Positions 11,252 through 21,205 of a DNA stretch of 64,000 nucleotides are shown here, one piece after another. The notes under the pieces are model-generated. The model was not told the origin of the DNA. It did no database searches and saw only the letters and a program-made list of their open reading frames with translations. The stretch is from the NCBI GenBank assembly GCA_019828545.1, contig JACVRA010000192.1, positions 186,001 through 250,000 of the forward strand, written 5' to 3'. The position numbers and the translations under genes are program-made. The stretch is from Paracamarosporium sp. OC-R06-R3 (taxonomy: Eukaryota; Ascomycota; Dothideomycetes; Pleosporales; Didymosphaeriaceae). The first letter of the stretch is position 1; every line of letters begins with the position of its first letter.

Positions 11252-12569
11252 ATTGTATGGAAGTTGTATAACTTTTTGACTTCGAAGAAGGGTGCAAGAT
11301 TGGCAAAAAGCTAGGGGTGTCCTCAATATGCTAAGGAGACGCCTCCTTATATCTGTCTGGAAAATGTAGGAACTGGAGCCGTTGCTTTTGCCGTGTCAAG
11401 CAGGAAATCATGACAGGAGCGAAGCCCTTGAAATAGCAGGATGTAGCACCTATGAAACGTACAAGACATCTTCTGTGATACTAGTAATGAGAAACTGTTC
11501 GTTCGGAAGAAGCCGATAGTAAGAAGCCTTGAACTAGTAAGTCTAGTAGACTGACTGCGGTTACTGCTTCATCTATCAGTATGCTCGAATTGTGTAGACT
11601 ACTGATGGTGAAGGACGCCGCCGACGACTTGCGAAACAACCATATCCTTAAAATGACATAGCTCGGGTGGCTAGAGATTTCGTTGATCAAATGGAAGTAC
11701 AGAGCTGTCAATAACGTGGCTTGGACCCCGCGCGTAGCGGTCACATTGGGCACTGTGCGATGTATCACGGACACCTGGACCTGCCTTGTATTAGAAGCCA
11801 ACTCCATACCAGCAGTATTTCGTGCCTGTCACCGAAAACGGTGGTTTGATATAGTAACCGAGGCTGATGTGATGCGACCTTTGGTTGGAAAGGTAGATGA
11901 GCGGTGTGAATGGTATTACATTAGAGTTTCCGGGAATCGTAGATATGGTGACATTTGGGCGTCAGCTGTTGAAGTTGGGTCCTTGTGGGAACTTGGCAAG
12001 TGGAGGCCTCCGAAGCATGGTCGCAATATACCCTAGGATCGCATGGTGGCAAGGTAAGGGAGGGCAGAATGAACGCTGCGCAGGCAAGAAGCAATCACAC
12101 CTCGTTCGGCCTGCACTAGCAAAATAGACGCGTCTTGAAAACGACCTCCTCGCAGTAGTCCTTGCTTGGTTACTTGTGGAAAAACTAGATAGTGTAATCT
12201 AATCGAGCGAATCTCACGAGGCGATTGAGTATGCCGTTCCAATATAGTGGCGAAGGAATAGCATATCAGTACTTTGTCTTGGTTAGCCATACTTGACTAT
12301 GAAGCGTTTATCGCGCTGTTGCGCGATGAGTACGCGTAATTCGTCTTCCGACGCCCCTTGAGCTGACTGTACATCATCGGGTGATTCGATCTCCGATGCA
12401 TCTCCAGACTGCTGTTCGAATACTGCAGCGATGAGGCAAGTGAAGGATAAAGCGTCGGTTCAGTGCAGTGAAGGACAGCCGAAAGACATAGACCCGAAAT
12501 GGAAAAGTTTCCGAGCCTCGGCAACTGCGTCATAGCTAACGCTCACATGTTCCATAACACAAGAATCTG
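11252..12569. other. Intergenic, possibly holding a degraded gene
   Basis: About 1.3 kb. On the minus strand, roughly 12020-11800, a frame runs from an ATG with one TGA about 18 codons in and another 50-odd open codons beyond; a second minus frame continues to about 11640. This may be a relic or chance; no domain was recognised. The remainder shows nothing supported. Confidence 0.3.
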
Positions 12570-13789
12570 TTGCAATATGCGAACGCCAACAACGGAGCAT
12601 TTAGCATGGCGCTGTCATGTGTTCTTCGTCCCTCCCTAAAGCCTCTTTCCAGACGTTGCTTACGCGCACCTGCAAGCACGCGTCGCGTCCTCCACCTCGC
12701 CCCACCCTGGCTACTCGACGATTATATCCCCCGCTACCATCTCATCTCCTCGCTTGACGCAGCTAAGAAACGCTCGCTCGCATACGCGCATCTACGAGAA
12801 TGCAACCTCTGCCCTCGTCTCTGCGGAGTCAATCGGTATGAGAAGACGGGTGTCTGTCTCATCGGCGCAGAGAAGGTCAAAGTGAACACCATCGCGCCGC
12901 ACTTTGGAGAAGAGCCCTGTTTACAAGGACACAATGGATCGGGAAGCGTGTTCTTCTCGGGATGTAATTTGAGATGCGTATTCTGCCAGAACCATGACAT
13001 TGCGCATCAGCGGAACGGGTTCGATCTGACGCCGGAGGAGCTGGCAGAATGGTACATGAAGCTCCAAGAAGTTGGGAGGTGTCATAGTAAGTGGTGCGAG
13101 GCCCTCTTCACCGGCTCGGTTCGCTGACCATATAACCCTCAGACATCAATCTCGTCACTCCGGAGCACGTCGTCCCGCAAGTAGTGCTCTCCATTCTACA
13201 TGCGCGCGAACTCGGCCTTCGCCTCCCGATCGTATACAACACGTCGTCATTTGACAGTCTTGAGAGTTTAGAGTTACTGGATGGCTTGGTGGATATATAC
13301 CTGCCAGACTTCAAGGTGTGGAGCGACAAGACGAGCAAGCGGTTGCTAAAGGCGGACAACTATACTGCCACGGCCATGGAGAGCATCAAGGCTATGCATG
13401 CCCAGGTCGGAGATCTTTGTTTTACGGCCGACGGCATCGCAAAGAAAGGTGTCTTGGTGCGACACCTCGTCATGCCTGGGAAGGAAGATGAGGGCAAAGA
13501 GATAGTACGCTGGCTTGCTGAAAACGTCTCTAAAGATATGATGGTGCACATCATGGAGCAGTACTTTCCACGCGCCCATGTCGGAAAGCCACGAAGGGGA
13601 GCTAAGGACGAAGAGGTAGTCGACCCCGGGGGTGTGCCTGCTACGGAAGGCGCGAAGGCTCAGGTGCGATATGCAGACATCAACCGCCCTGTGGATCTCA
13701 AAGAAGTAGCATCTGTGACACAGGCTGCGCGGGATGCGGGCTTGTGGAGGTTCGTGGAGGCTGCGAAACATGGCGGCTTCAACATATGA
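12570..13789 (+). CDS. Radical SAM protein, PflX / pyruvate-formate-lyase-activase-like
   Basis: Two exons (12570-13086, 13143-13789; 56-nt intron with GTAAGT donor) give 387 residues. A second in-frame ATG at 12606 would start MALSCVLRPSLKPLSRR, a basic, hydroxylated N-terminus that could target mitochondria; either start is possible. The radical-SAM cluster motif CxxxCxxC appears as GCNLRCVFCQN, and upstream sits an accessory Cys group (CNLCPRLCGVNR...TGVC) typical of the bacterial COG1313/PflX family. Downstream come NINLVTPEH, YNTSSFDSLESLELLDGLVDIYLPDFK and HLVMPG, all family landmarks. Members bind a 4Fe-4S cluster and S-adenosylmethionine; their substrate is not known to me, and filamentous fungi generally lack pyruvate formate-lyase, so activation of that enzyme is unlikely. 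Confidence 0.85.
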
Positions 13790-13951
13790 TCGAGGGTCAG
13801 GATGCGATTGCCAGAGTGCTGCAGTGCTCCTGCCTCCTGCAAGCAATCGTGGTTCATGTGCCCACCGCCTCGGGACCTGACGCCAACTCCTCACCAAATC
13901 ATCACATCACTCCATCGCATCACCAAGCACAGCTCAATCTACATTTCTAAG

Positions 13952-14947
13952 ATGCTAGTACCAGCAAGCGACGCCATCGACGCCGTAGCCGAGGCTGCCG
14001 AGGACATGGCTACAGCAATCATGGCCCTGAAGCAGGAACGTGATACCTGGCGAGCCGTTGCAGAGGCGTACCAAAAAGCTTTCGAAGACCAGACCGCACG
14101 CCTCCAAGAACTACAGAACATGTGCTTTGCAACGCAAGCCGAGCTGGAAAATGAGCGAACCGCAAACCGCCGCAGCCAGAAGTCATCCGAAGCGTCGCAA
14201 GCGTCGCCCCGTGGTGGCGAGCACCGCAACTTTGATGGCACCGATGACAGGCCCGAACATTCGCCCTTTGGTACCGCAACTATCTATGAGTCCAGCCACG
14301 CGGAGGTAGCCTGGCGCTCGAATCTCTGCTTCAGGCGGGTTGAGCACTTTGCCAACCAACGCGACTACGGCACCGCGCTCAAGGAAGTGGACCACCTTCT
14401 GCGCGGACCGCTGACACCACAAGCTCGAGTGGAGGGTCTGCTGTTGAAGAGCAACATTATGCGAAAGTCAGAATGGTTGTACGACGCCCTTGCCGCCTGC
14501 AGCGAGGCCTTGGAGCTGTGCAATCGTTTGAAAGAGTTGCACACGTATTTACCCAAGATTCAGTATCAGCGAGGTATCTGCTACTATCAACTCGAGATGA
14601 CAAGTCAGGCGCGCGAAGCTTTTGATAAGGTCTGCGCGGATGATGATTTTCTTTACGCAAAGGCGTCCGAGATGCGAGATCTTTGTGATGACCAGTTGCA
14701 GGGACGGAGGCCGGGGTTCGAAGCAAATCGCACGGTCAGTGAAGGATTTCTCGCTCAACTGCACGACGGTCGTAGCGAGGTGAGGCTGCTGATATTCCTC
14801 GACGTTACCGTGTGCTAATTGATATAGTCAAAGCGGCGTCGCGCAAGTCAACAACTCCGATACCATGCTGCAAAGGCGAAGCGTCTCTCTCTACCGCAAC
14901 GATGGAGTCATGTCACGCCGAGGTCAATGTCACGTGGGACGAACTGA
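13952..14947 (+). CDS. TPR-like protein with N-terminal coiled coil, function unknown
   Basis: Two exons (13952-14779, 14828-14947; 48-nt intron with GTGCTAAT-like branch site) give 315 residues. Ignoring the intron would end the protein at 14818 with a hydrophobic tail; splicing instead gives a strongly basic C-terminus (SKRRRASQQLRYHAAKAKR), which I prefer because the donor GTGAGG and acceptor are good. Residues about 20-75 (ALKQERDTW...QELQNMCF...ELENERTANRR) look like a coiled coil; a polar Ser-rich linker follows; from about 110 to 270 helical repeats of TPR type are visible (RRVEHFANQRDYGTALKEVDHLL, ALAACSEALELCNRL, YQRGICYYQLEMTSQAREAFDKV). It starts only 162 bp after the radical SAM stop. 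No specific function can be named; the basic tail could bind nucleic acid or be a nuclear signal (inference). Confidence 0.75.
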
Positions 14948-15238
14948 TTTGTTCGTAGCGAGGTTATGCTGTGTGCGTACGAAAGTGAATGGAGGGCGCA
15001 TTCTGGGCTTCGAGTATCACTTATTCCTAGCAACGTAGTACATTAGTTCAGTAATCTCTTTGTCTCTAGTCGAACATATGCATCTGCCAGTCTCCTCTGT
15101 CCCCACATCGTGTTAAGCCAGCCTGCTCCCTTGAACAAAGAAACTTCATTATGCATAAACTATAACACCACCTTGTTGATTCCCTATTCCTCCTCACCCG
15201 CAGCATTTTAAACTTCCACCTCTTTCTACACAACCACA

Positions 15239-16846
15239 ATGTTTCACCCCTCCAATAAACCTACCAACGTGCCGAAAGAACTCGCCGACAACAACCCGGA
15301 CCCACCCCCGCCTCTCTGCTTGCCACTCACTCCCCGCCGCAAATCAACCACGGTCAAGAGATTGGCAGAGAGATACGAACACCCACCTACCCAGCCTGTC
15401 GGCGCTGAACCAGCGAAACCAAAGCACGATCTTAAGGAGGAATATAAAGATCCGTGGATGAGGCAGAGGGGGAGAGGAAATGAAGAGCGCGTGAAGAAGG
15501 GAGATGGGGGGTTGGATCCGTCGAGGAGGGAGATGTGGGAGGGGAAGTGGGATGATGAGTGGGTGGTGGGTGTTTGGGGAAAGAAAAGGGAAGATGACGA
15601 GGAGGATGAGGATGAGGGTTGGGACGCGAAAGAAGAGGGAGAAGAGATGCGAGTGGGAGATGAAGATGAATACGGAGACGGCGAGGAAGAAGGAGATATT
15701 TATGGCGATGGTGAGAGCGAGGAAGATACAGCCGAGCTCGAACTCTCAGATGCACCGAGGGCGCAATTACCACCACAAGCCTCCCTAGAATTACCAAGTG
15801 GCAGGCAAACTATATTACCCGCAGATATGACGCCCTTAGCCTTCGCGCTTGACCCTTGGCTCCCAGGGAACCCCGAGTACGCAAAGTTTCTCGCTCCCAC
15901 GACTCCTACTTCTTCGACGCCGCCCTCCTTTTCTTCTGTTGATGGCGAAAGAAGCGCTGATGCCGAAAGTGAGCGTGAAAAGACCGAAGAAAGGTTCTCT
16001 AAGATACCGCTTGATAGTGTTGCGCTGTATCTAAGGGAAAGAGACAAGCTCGGCGTGAGAATTAAGATTTTGCACGTGCAGACGCTGCTCCTAAGGTGCT
16101 CTGTCCTGTGGTGCACAGCTCATTCTCTCGAGCATTTAGATTGGGAGAAGAGTCGTTATTGTAGAGCAGGGGTAGAAGATAGGGATGAAAAAAAGGACGA
16201 ACGGACTGCAAGGATGGAGACGGCGTGGTACAAGGCTTACTCTAAGCTGGGTAGGACAGCCGAGAAAGCTGAGCTGATGGCGCGTGAACTGGGCATGGAT
16301 GGATTGCAGGCGAGGACGTGGTATTGGAAGGGAAGGGCCGGTGCCGGGATGGGGGTTTGGGACAAAGCGGCTACGGCGTTTAGGAAGGCGGTTGAGTTTG
16401 ACACTCCAGGGGCGAAGTGGGCGAGTGTGGGGAGTTATGGGAGGAATGGCCTTACGCCTCTTGAGAAGCAGAATGTTGAGCGGCTATGGTACGAGAGCCA
16501 GAAGAGGGATGAGGTTGCTCAGCAAAAGATATTTGAAAACACGCGGGCGCGGGAAGATGTGGGCGATGAGCGAGTGGAAGAGTTGGTGGGAGGGCATGAG
16601 GAGGGACTTCTGGACCTGAATGCATTCTACGCTCATAGCGATGCAGAGGCTGATGCAGATGATTTTTCTGATGTCGCAGAAGAAGACCGCGAACTACTGA
16701 GGGAAGCGATCAGTGCTGTGAAGGCAAAGTATAACATGCAGTATTTCAGACCGCTTTCGCAAGAAGAACGCGAGTACGTTTTATTTGGGGACAAGGGGAA
16801 TAAGAAAGAACATGAGACTTTGGAAAGCGAGGACGTTCAAGAGTAA
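15239..16846 (+). CDS. Acidic protein with TPR-like C-terminal part, function unknown
   Basis: Single open frame of 535 residues. The N-terminal 100 residues are Pro/Lys-rich with a DPWMRQRGRGNEE segment; residues about 105-165 are a long acidic tract (runs of Glu/Asp with Gly and Trp). Residues about 200-225 carry ALDPWLPGNPEYAKFL, and from about 275 to 420 helices resembling tetratricopeptide repeats occur (YKAYSKLGRTAEKAELMARELG; ARTWYWKGRAGAGMGVWDKAATAFRKAVEFD). The C-terminus again is acidic and ends near YVLFGDKG. The stretch ILHVQTLLLRCSVLWCTAHSLEHLDW around 285 may hide a short unspliced intron. It is the second TPR-like gene in a row and points the same way as its neighbour. I do not recognise the family. 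Confidence 0.65.
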   Translation: MFHPSNKPTNVPKELADNNPDPPPPLCLPLTPRRKSTTVKRLAERYEHPPTQPVGAEPAKPKHDLKEEYKDPWMRQRGRGNEERVKKGDGGLDPSRREMWEGKWDDEWVVGVWGKKREDDEEDEDEGWDAKEEGEEMRVGDEDEYGDGEEEGDIYGDGESEEDTAELELSDAPRAQLPPQASLELPSGRQTILPADMTPLAFALDPWLPGNPEYAKFLAPTTPTSSTPPSFSSVDGERSADAESEREKTEERFSKIPLDSVALYLRERDKLGVRIKILHVQTLLLRCSVLWCTAHSLEHLDWEKSRYCRAGVEDRDEKKDERTARMETAWYKAYSKLGRTAEKAELMARELGMDGLQARTWYWKGRAGAGMGVWDKAATAFRKAVEFDTPGAKWASVGSYGRNGLTPLEKQNVERLWYESQKRDEVAQQKIFENTRAREDVGDERVEELVGGHEEGLLDLNAFYAHSDAEADADDFSDVAEEDRELLREAISAVKAKYNMQYFRPLSQEEREYVLFGDKGNKKEHETLESEDVQE

Positions 16847-17287
16847 GACAGGGGAGAGGCAAGGCGAGCTCTGCTTTGCGATCGAGGGGGCTGACAATCT
16901 AAACGTCCCAAAAGTGCGGCTGTGAGATATGCAGGATATGCATGTGTAATAGCCGGTAGAGAGTATGTTTATATTTCGACCTGTTAGCACTCTCAGATCT
17001 TCTTTGAGCGCCTCTGCAATTTGGTGTTCAAGAGACTGCCAAGATCGGTCCAAAAATGGAGAGAACACCAAACACTTTCGGTGTATTATCACGATCGGAT
17101 GACAAAGTTGCGACTAGGCGCATGGAATTTTACGATACTTCTCTGAAGTTGGTGCCGTGTCTACCGCATGGGAATTCCCAGATGTTGATTAAGAATCTCA
17201 GTGCTCTTCAAACGTGCTGTCGTTGTGCGCTTGATCATATCAGCTTGGCGATGACACTGGGCTTCTCGAGGACTGGAACAATTTGAC
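16847..17287. other. Convergent intergenic spacer
   Basis: About 440 bp between two converging genes. A 76-codon plus frame at 17056-17286 has no domain and is not taken as a gene. Confidence 0.45.
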
Positions 17288-18556
17288 TCAGCCTTTATAC
17301 AACCGTAAGATGCGTTGGCGCAACAATTTGACTCCACTTGGTATCATTTCGTTAATGTTGCCCTTCCTCCTTCGGACATCGTCGGCAATCTTCGCGTTAA
17401 GACCATCTGGGCTGCTGCTGCTCTGCTTGAGGAATAGTTGCATTCGGGGAAGCCATTGTAGGGCCAGTTGATATTCCTCGTTTATTTCAAACATCTCCTG
17501 CTCGTCCCACTTCAGGGTATATGCTCGCCAACCTTGGAGCATCCTTTTGACACGTGGTGCAGCAAACTCGTTATATCGCATTGCTGAGCTGACCTGGGCA
17601 TCGGTTGCACTCATAGGTAAGGAGGCGTCAAATATGGCTGCTGGTCCACCAGGTAACATATCTGCAATAATCTCATAGAGAGGAAATGACGGAAATGCAC
17701 TCATGACAAACGTATTTTCGTCAATAGCGAGGAGTCCGTTTGGATCTTCGAGTACTGTTATGCCGTTTCCAGCAAGGACTTGTTTATCAGAATTGGAATA
17801 GCCAGGATCCTGGGCTAGCACGCGGACTTGTGATCCAGCTTTTCCATAGTGCTCGTGGTGCTGGCCGTACAAGTCATCAAGGGCCTGGGCAATGCTTAAT
17901 GCGACTATATGCTGGAAATACGGACGAAACCAGGCATCTAGGCCATGTAGTGAACCAGTCTGACGCGTCAAACTTCCCAATCCCATACATACGACTTTGT
18001 CTATCCGAGGTGCGTTAGAAAGTAGATGTTGATAAGTGATTTGCAGCTGTAACAGCGACCGTGTCTTACTGACGCCGTACACGTTGCTGCAAGCCGTCCA
18101 GTTCTGTTGTTTCTGGGTCAACTGATCGTCCTGGTGTGGTGCATGTGATGTCAGTTGCAGTGGTGCACATGTTTTGGTCGGATCGAAAACGTAGTCTGGA
18201 GGTCCGATACGTCCGTCTCCTTGGCGGGCTTCGATGAGAAGATCGGGGCCTCTGCCATAACCATGAGCTGCAATGCGCAGGTAGCTGTTGTACCAATGCC
18301 CAGAGTATGTGCGTAGACCCGGATTGGGTGCGCTCACGTGGTCGGTGAAGGTGTTACGGAGCCAAACTGGGGCGGATCGGCCGTCTTTGATGCTTGCCAG
18401 TGAAAGCTCTCCTGATCGCAATTTTTCCGTGTCTTCAGACAACTTCTGCAAAAACTCTCGCGTGTAGATGCCAGCCAGTTGGCGAGCGTTCAGGGCGTCT
18501 TCGATGGGTTGGAGGTCGTATTCGGTGGCACCGGATGGCTTGTCAGCAGATGCCAT
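17288..18556 (-). CDS. SRR1/Ber1-like domain protein
   Basis: Single-exon protein of 422 residues. The SRR1-like core (PF07985) is seen from about residue 185 to 305: IDKVVCMGLGSLTR, then HIVALSIAQALDDLYG, VRVLAQDPGYSNSDKQVLAGNGITVLEDPNGLLAIDE (quoted in part: the D-P-x-Y and EDP-x-G-L landmarks), and TFVMSAFPSFPLYEIIADM. Family members include plant SRR1 (clock and phytochrome signalling) and yeast Ber1 (microtubule-related genetics), with no settled biochemical activity; the fold of the core resembles a Rossmann-like sheet. Residues 1-170 are a fungal extension without recognised motifs, and the C-terminus is basic. Divergent from the next gene across about 450 bp that contains a CCAATCA box near 18848. 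Confidence 0.8.
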   Translation of the reverse strand: MASADKPSGATEYDLQPIEDALNARQLAGIYTREFLQKLSEDTEKLRSGELSLASIKDGRSAPVWLRNTFTDHVSAPNPGLRTYSGHWYNSYLRIAAHGYGRGPDLLIEARQGDGRIGPPDYVFDPTKTCAPLQLTSHAPHQDDQLTQKQQNWTACSNVYGVSKTRSLLQLQITYQHLLSNAPRIDKVVCMGLGSLTRQTGSLHGLDAWFRPYFQHIVALSIAQALDDLYGQHHEHYGKAGSQVRVLAQDPGYSNSDKQVLAGNGITVLEDPNGLLAIDENTFVMSAFPSFPLYEIIADMLPGGPAAIFDASLPMSATDAQVSSAMRYNEFAAPRVKRMLQGWRAYTLKWDEQEMFEINEEYQLALQWLPRMQLFLKQSSSSPDGLNAKIADDVRRRKGNINEMIPSGVKLLRQRILRLYKG

Positions 18557-19012
18557 AGGGTTATCGCTTCATATGCTGGGTCGCAGAGATGTCAAGTTTT
18601 TTATAGCGAGAAAACGCATCCAACGTTGGCATTTGAGCGGGCGTAGGACCCAACCACACGCGTCTGGTGCCTCCGAGTGTCGCGGTTCAAGGTAAGCTGA
18701 GCGTGGATAGGATGCCAAGGCAGAGGGCTAGCCGTGTTTGGGCCAGGCCGGTGAATGTCTCCAGAGGTGAGAACACGGGCCGAGGACGTTGAGTCGGTGG
18801 TCGGGAAGGAGCAAACGGCGGACGACGGTCGTGCAAGGCACGGCTGACCAATCACGTACCTTCGCCGACCAGCACCTCCGACCCCGCCATTACACTCAGC
18901 GCAAACAGCGCCGCGCCTGCAGACTTGCTCTCACTTGCTCTTGCTTGCGCCCTCTGATGATTCCCCTCTTCCTGGCGCTTCCGACTCAGCAAACGTGACC
19001 CCGTTCATCATC
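18557..19012. other. Divergent promoter region
   Basis: About 455 bp between the SRR1-like gene (minus) and the unknown gene at 19013 (plus). It carries a CCAATCA element near 18848 that could serve either side. No RNA gene seen. Confidence 0.45.
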
Positions 19013-20105
19013 ATGATCGAACAGACGACAAAGGCGAGGTCGCTAGCCGAGGGCAGCAGGTTCCGATGCCTGCCGCTGGAGCTTCGACAGTACGTAAGCA
19101 CCGACTTTCCAGACACATGGCGTGTGTGTTCTGGTCTGGGTCGAACTGACTGACCTTGGCATCAGAGAGGTGTTTGCTTTCGCATCGTTAGATTACGTCC
19201 GCTCTCATATCACCAAAGGGATGATCGATGCCTCGGTCATCAAAGAGCAGGTGCATGAATGGCTACCACCCATGTGCCACGTTAACGACGATTTCTTCCT
19301 CGAAAGCTTGCCTATGTTCCTCCAACATGGTGAGTGGATTTCAATCCTGCTTCGATAACGGTTTGCTGATCATGCTCAGTCAACATCGTGGTGCGCGAGG
19401 CCTATTCCGCATACGGTCTGCGCTTCTTTCTGCAAGCAACTGCTATGTTTCCGTACATTTACTCGCTGCGCTATACTGATGCCAAAATGCTCACACCCTC
19501 TTTGGCCGGCGCTGAGCTCCTTAAAGAGTGCAACAATCTGCGCCATGTATGGCTCGCGTTTGCGGTAGCAGACCTTCCCTCGATCCACCGGCATAAGAAC
19601 GCTAGTCTGCCATTTGTTTTTGATAGGAAGACTTTCTTGGAGCGTTACTCCTTTCGCCAGCTTCTTATACTGAAGCACATCGAGAAGGTTAGTAATCGCT
19701 TGGCCGGACAGAAGTTCGTTGCGGCCTGCCTCGCTCCGAGATACACGATAAATAACTAGACAAATCTTTGGCTAGATGCCAGCTTTCACTGACTTCGTGA
19801 CTGTGCTGTAGGTCACCATTGCCCTCCCAGTGTACAATCAGGGATGGCATGCCCCCAGCAAAGAGGAGGCGAGCACATGCTGGGGTATAGTGGGATGGCT
19901 GGAGAAGAAATTTCGCAGGCGGAATCTCACCGTAAAAGTGGTGAGTATCCAGTCAGATCGGAACTTGTGCCAGCTGACATCCCGAAGACCGTGGAGTCAG
20001 GCTGGAGCTAGGACCTGGCTCCTGGGAGCATCACTAGGCTTGGTTGAGGCCGGAAGATTGCGAGTCGCGGTTGGTATAGTGTTCTTTCGAACATCGCTTG
20101 GATAA
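19013..20105 (+). CDS. Unknown intron-rich protein with F-box-like N-terminus
   Basis: Exons 19013-19089, 19166-19329, 19380-19687 and 19812 onward, with introns of 76, 50 and 124 nt; all junctions keep frame. The N-terminus (FRCLPLELRQEVFAFASLDYV, from about residue 17) resembles the LP-x-E-L/I-R-x-x-I/V-F opening of fungal F-box-like and related RNI-free proteins, followed by VNIVVREAYSAYGLRFFLQATAMFPYIYSLRY and NLRHVWLAFAV, a pattern seen in many uncharacterised plant-pathogen-type 'DUF' proteins. Read straight through, the last exon ends at 20105; a GTGAGT at about 19940 with an acceptor 60 nt later would shorten it by 20 residues without changing frame. I cannot assign a function, and the F-box suggestion is weak. 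Confidence 0.6.
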
Positions 20106-20335
20106 GAGAAGGTTTCGACTACCGCATTGATCACAACGACGCAAAGCCTGGATAAGACTGACGCAGTTGAAGCGCTTAGGGACGTTAGTTTGTGCCCATA
20201 GTTCGACCACTTGAGCATTGACAGTGTCCGACGCACAGCGCTAGTTCCTTGAGAACCATGTGCTCTCACAAAAGATAGTACAATGCGTACCGCAACGTGT
20301 GCCCTACGGTAGCAAAGTATCGAAAGAAGCAGACA

Positions 20336-20357
20336 CCTAGTCGCAAAAGTAACTAGG
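20336..20357. repeat. Inverted repeat CCTAGT...ACTAGG
   Basis: Six-base arms CCTAGT (from 20336 or 20337, depending on the line break) and ACTAGG (20352-20357) with a loop of about ten bases. The same 60 bp also contain GCCCTACGG twice as a direct repeat (near 20300 and 20358). Confidence 0.45.
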
Positions 20358-20520
20358 CCCTACGGAGATTTCCCCCACGCTAATGTTTGGCATTCGCCAT
20401 TATGTGCCCCCTTGTGAATGCTTATCGCCGATGTTTTTCCGAGAGCAAGCTGAATCGGAAGCTATTGCAGCGTCAGTAATTTTCGCCTAAGCATTGCTTT
20501 TATCTCAATTACGGTTCGTT

Positions 20521-20617
20521 CCCTGTAGGGTGCACCAAACTAGCTCTCCGCCGGAGGCTAAAGCCGCACAAATCGTAGCCTCACTTGCGCTTTGCCAAAG
20601 CGCCAATCGTACGATTG
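20521..20617. repeat. Cluster of adjacent palindromes and inverted repeats
   Basis: Within 97 bp: CCCT-GT-AGGG (20521-20530), GGTGCACC (20529-20536), CTCCG-C-CGGAG (20546-20556), arms GAGGCTA (20554-20560) and TAGCCTC (20576-20582), GCGCTTTG-C-CAAAGCGC (20587-20603) and, directly abutting, the perfect 14-bp palindrome CAATCGTACGATTG (20604-20617). All were read directly. The element lies about 590 bp upstream of the histidine kinase start. It could be a foldback/MITE remnant, a cluster of dimeric regulator sites, or a structured leader. Confidence 0.75.
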
Positions 20618-21205
20618 CTTGCTTCGGCCCTTTTGGTAGTAATCAGAACTCGGTGCGAAATTCCTGATCAGAGGCTGTGCCACTCGCCACCCTGAACTAA
20701 TGTAGCCTCACTTCCCTTTGGTGCCTCATGTAATAAAAGTGGCATAGTGGCCTTATGAGAAACCGCATTTTTGTAGTCATAGGTAAGAGGATCCCGGAGC
20801 ACGTTGAGGCGATTTACTCGGCAATAGTACACGGCAATGGTTGCGATCGGTATTCCCGTTACACAAGTCCCATACTCGACGCAGGCTCGCAACAACTTCA
20901 ATTTCGCGTCAAATTCACAGGTTGTCGCTAATTTTTCTTGCAGCATCTCGAGGCCAAACAGGTCGCCAGCCTTACGAGAAGCCGGTAGACGTTTCGAGAG
21001 TCTAGATCGTTGATGGGCTGTATCGGCGCCGGCTGGCACGGGCACTAAGAGCCTGGATCCTCCACAGTGGCCAACGTTGCTGAAAACATACTCTACCCAG
21101 ACCCTCGAATGCTGAGCCACATGGACACAAACTGAACGGCTGGCCAACACATCAGTTCGCCAACTGTTCTGCCATCGTCGATGTTCGCTTAACCTAGGGG
21201 TTGTC

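Larger units (their letters stand above)
20106..21205. other. Long upstream region of the histidine kinase, rich in inverted repeats
   Basis: About 1.1 kb with no supported gene. A 224-codon minus frame (20668-21342) overlaps the kinase start and has no domain. The stretch 20336-20617 holds an unusual number of short inverted repeats, listed as a separate feature. Confidence 0.5.

Noticed and set aside
11640..12050. Possible degraded minus-strand gene with an internal TGA
   Set aside because: No domain and several stops or shifts needed; could be chance.
13346..13897. 183-codon minus frame across the radical SAM exon 2
   Set aside because: Antisense shadow; no domain.
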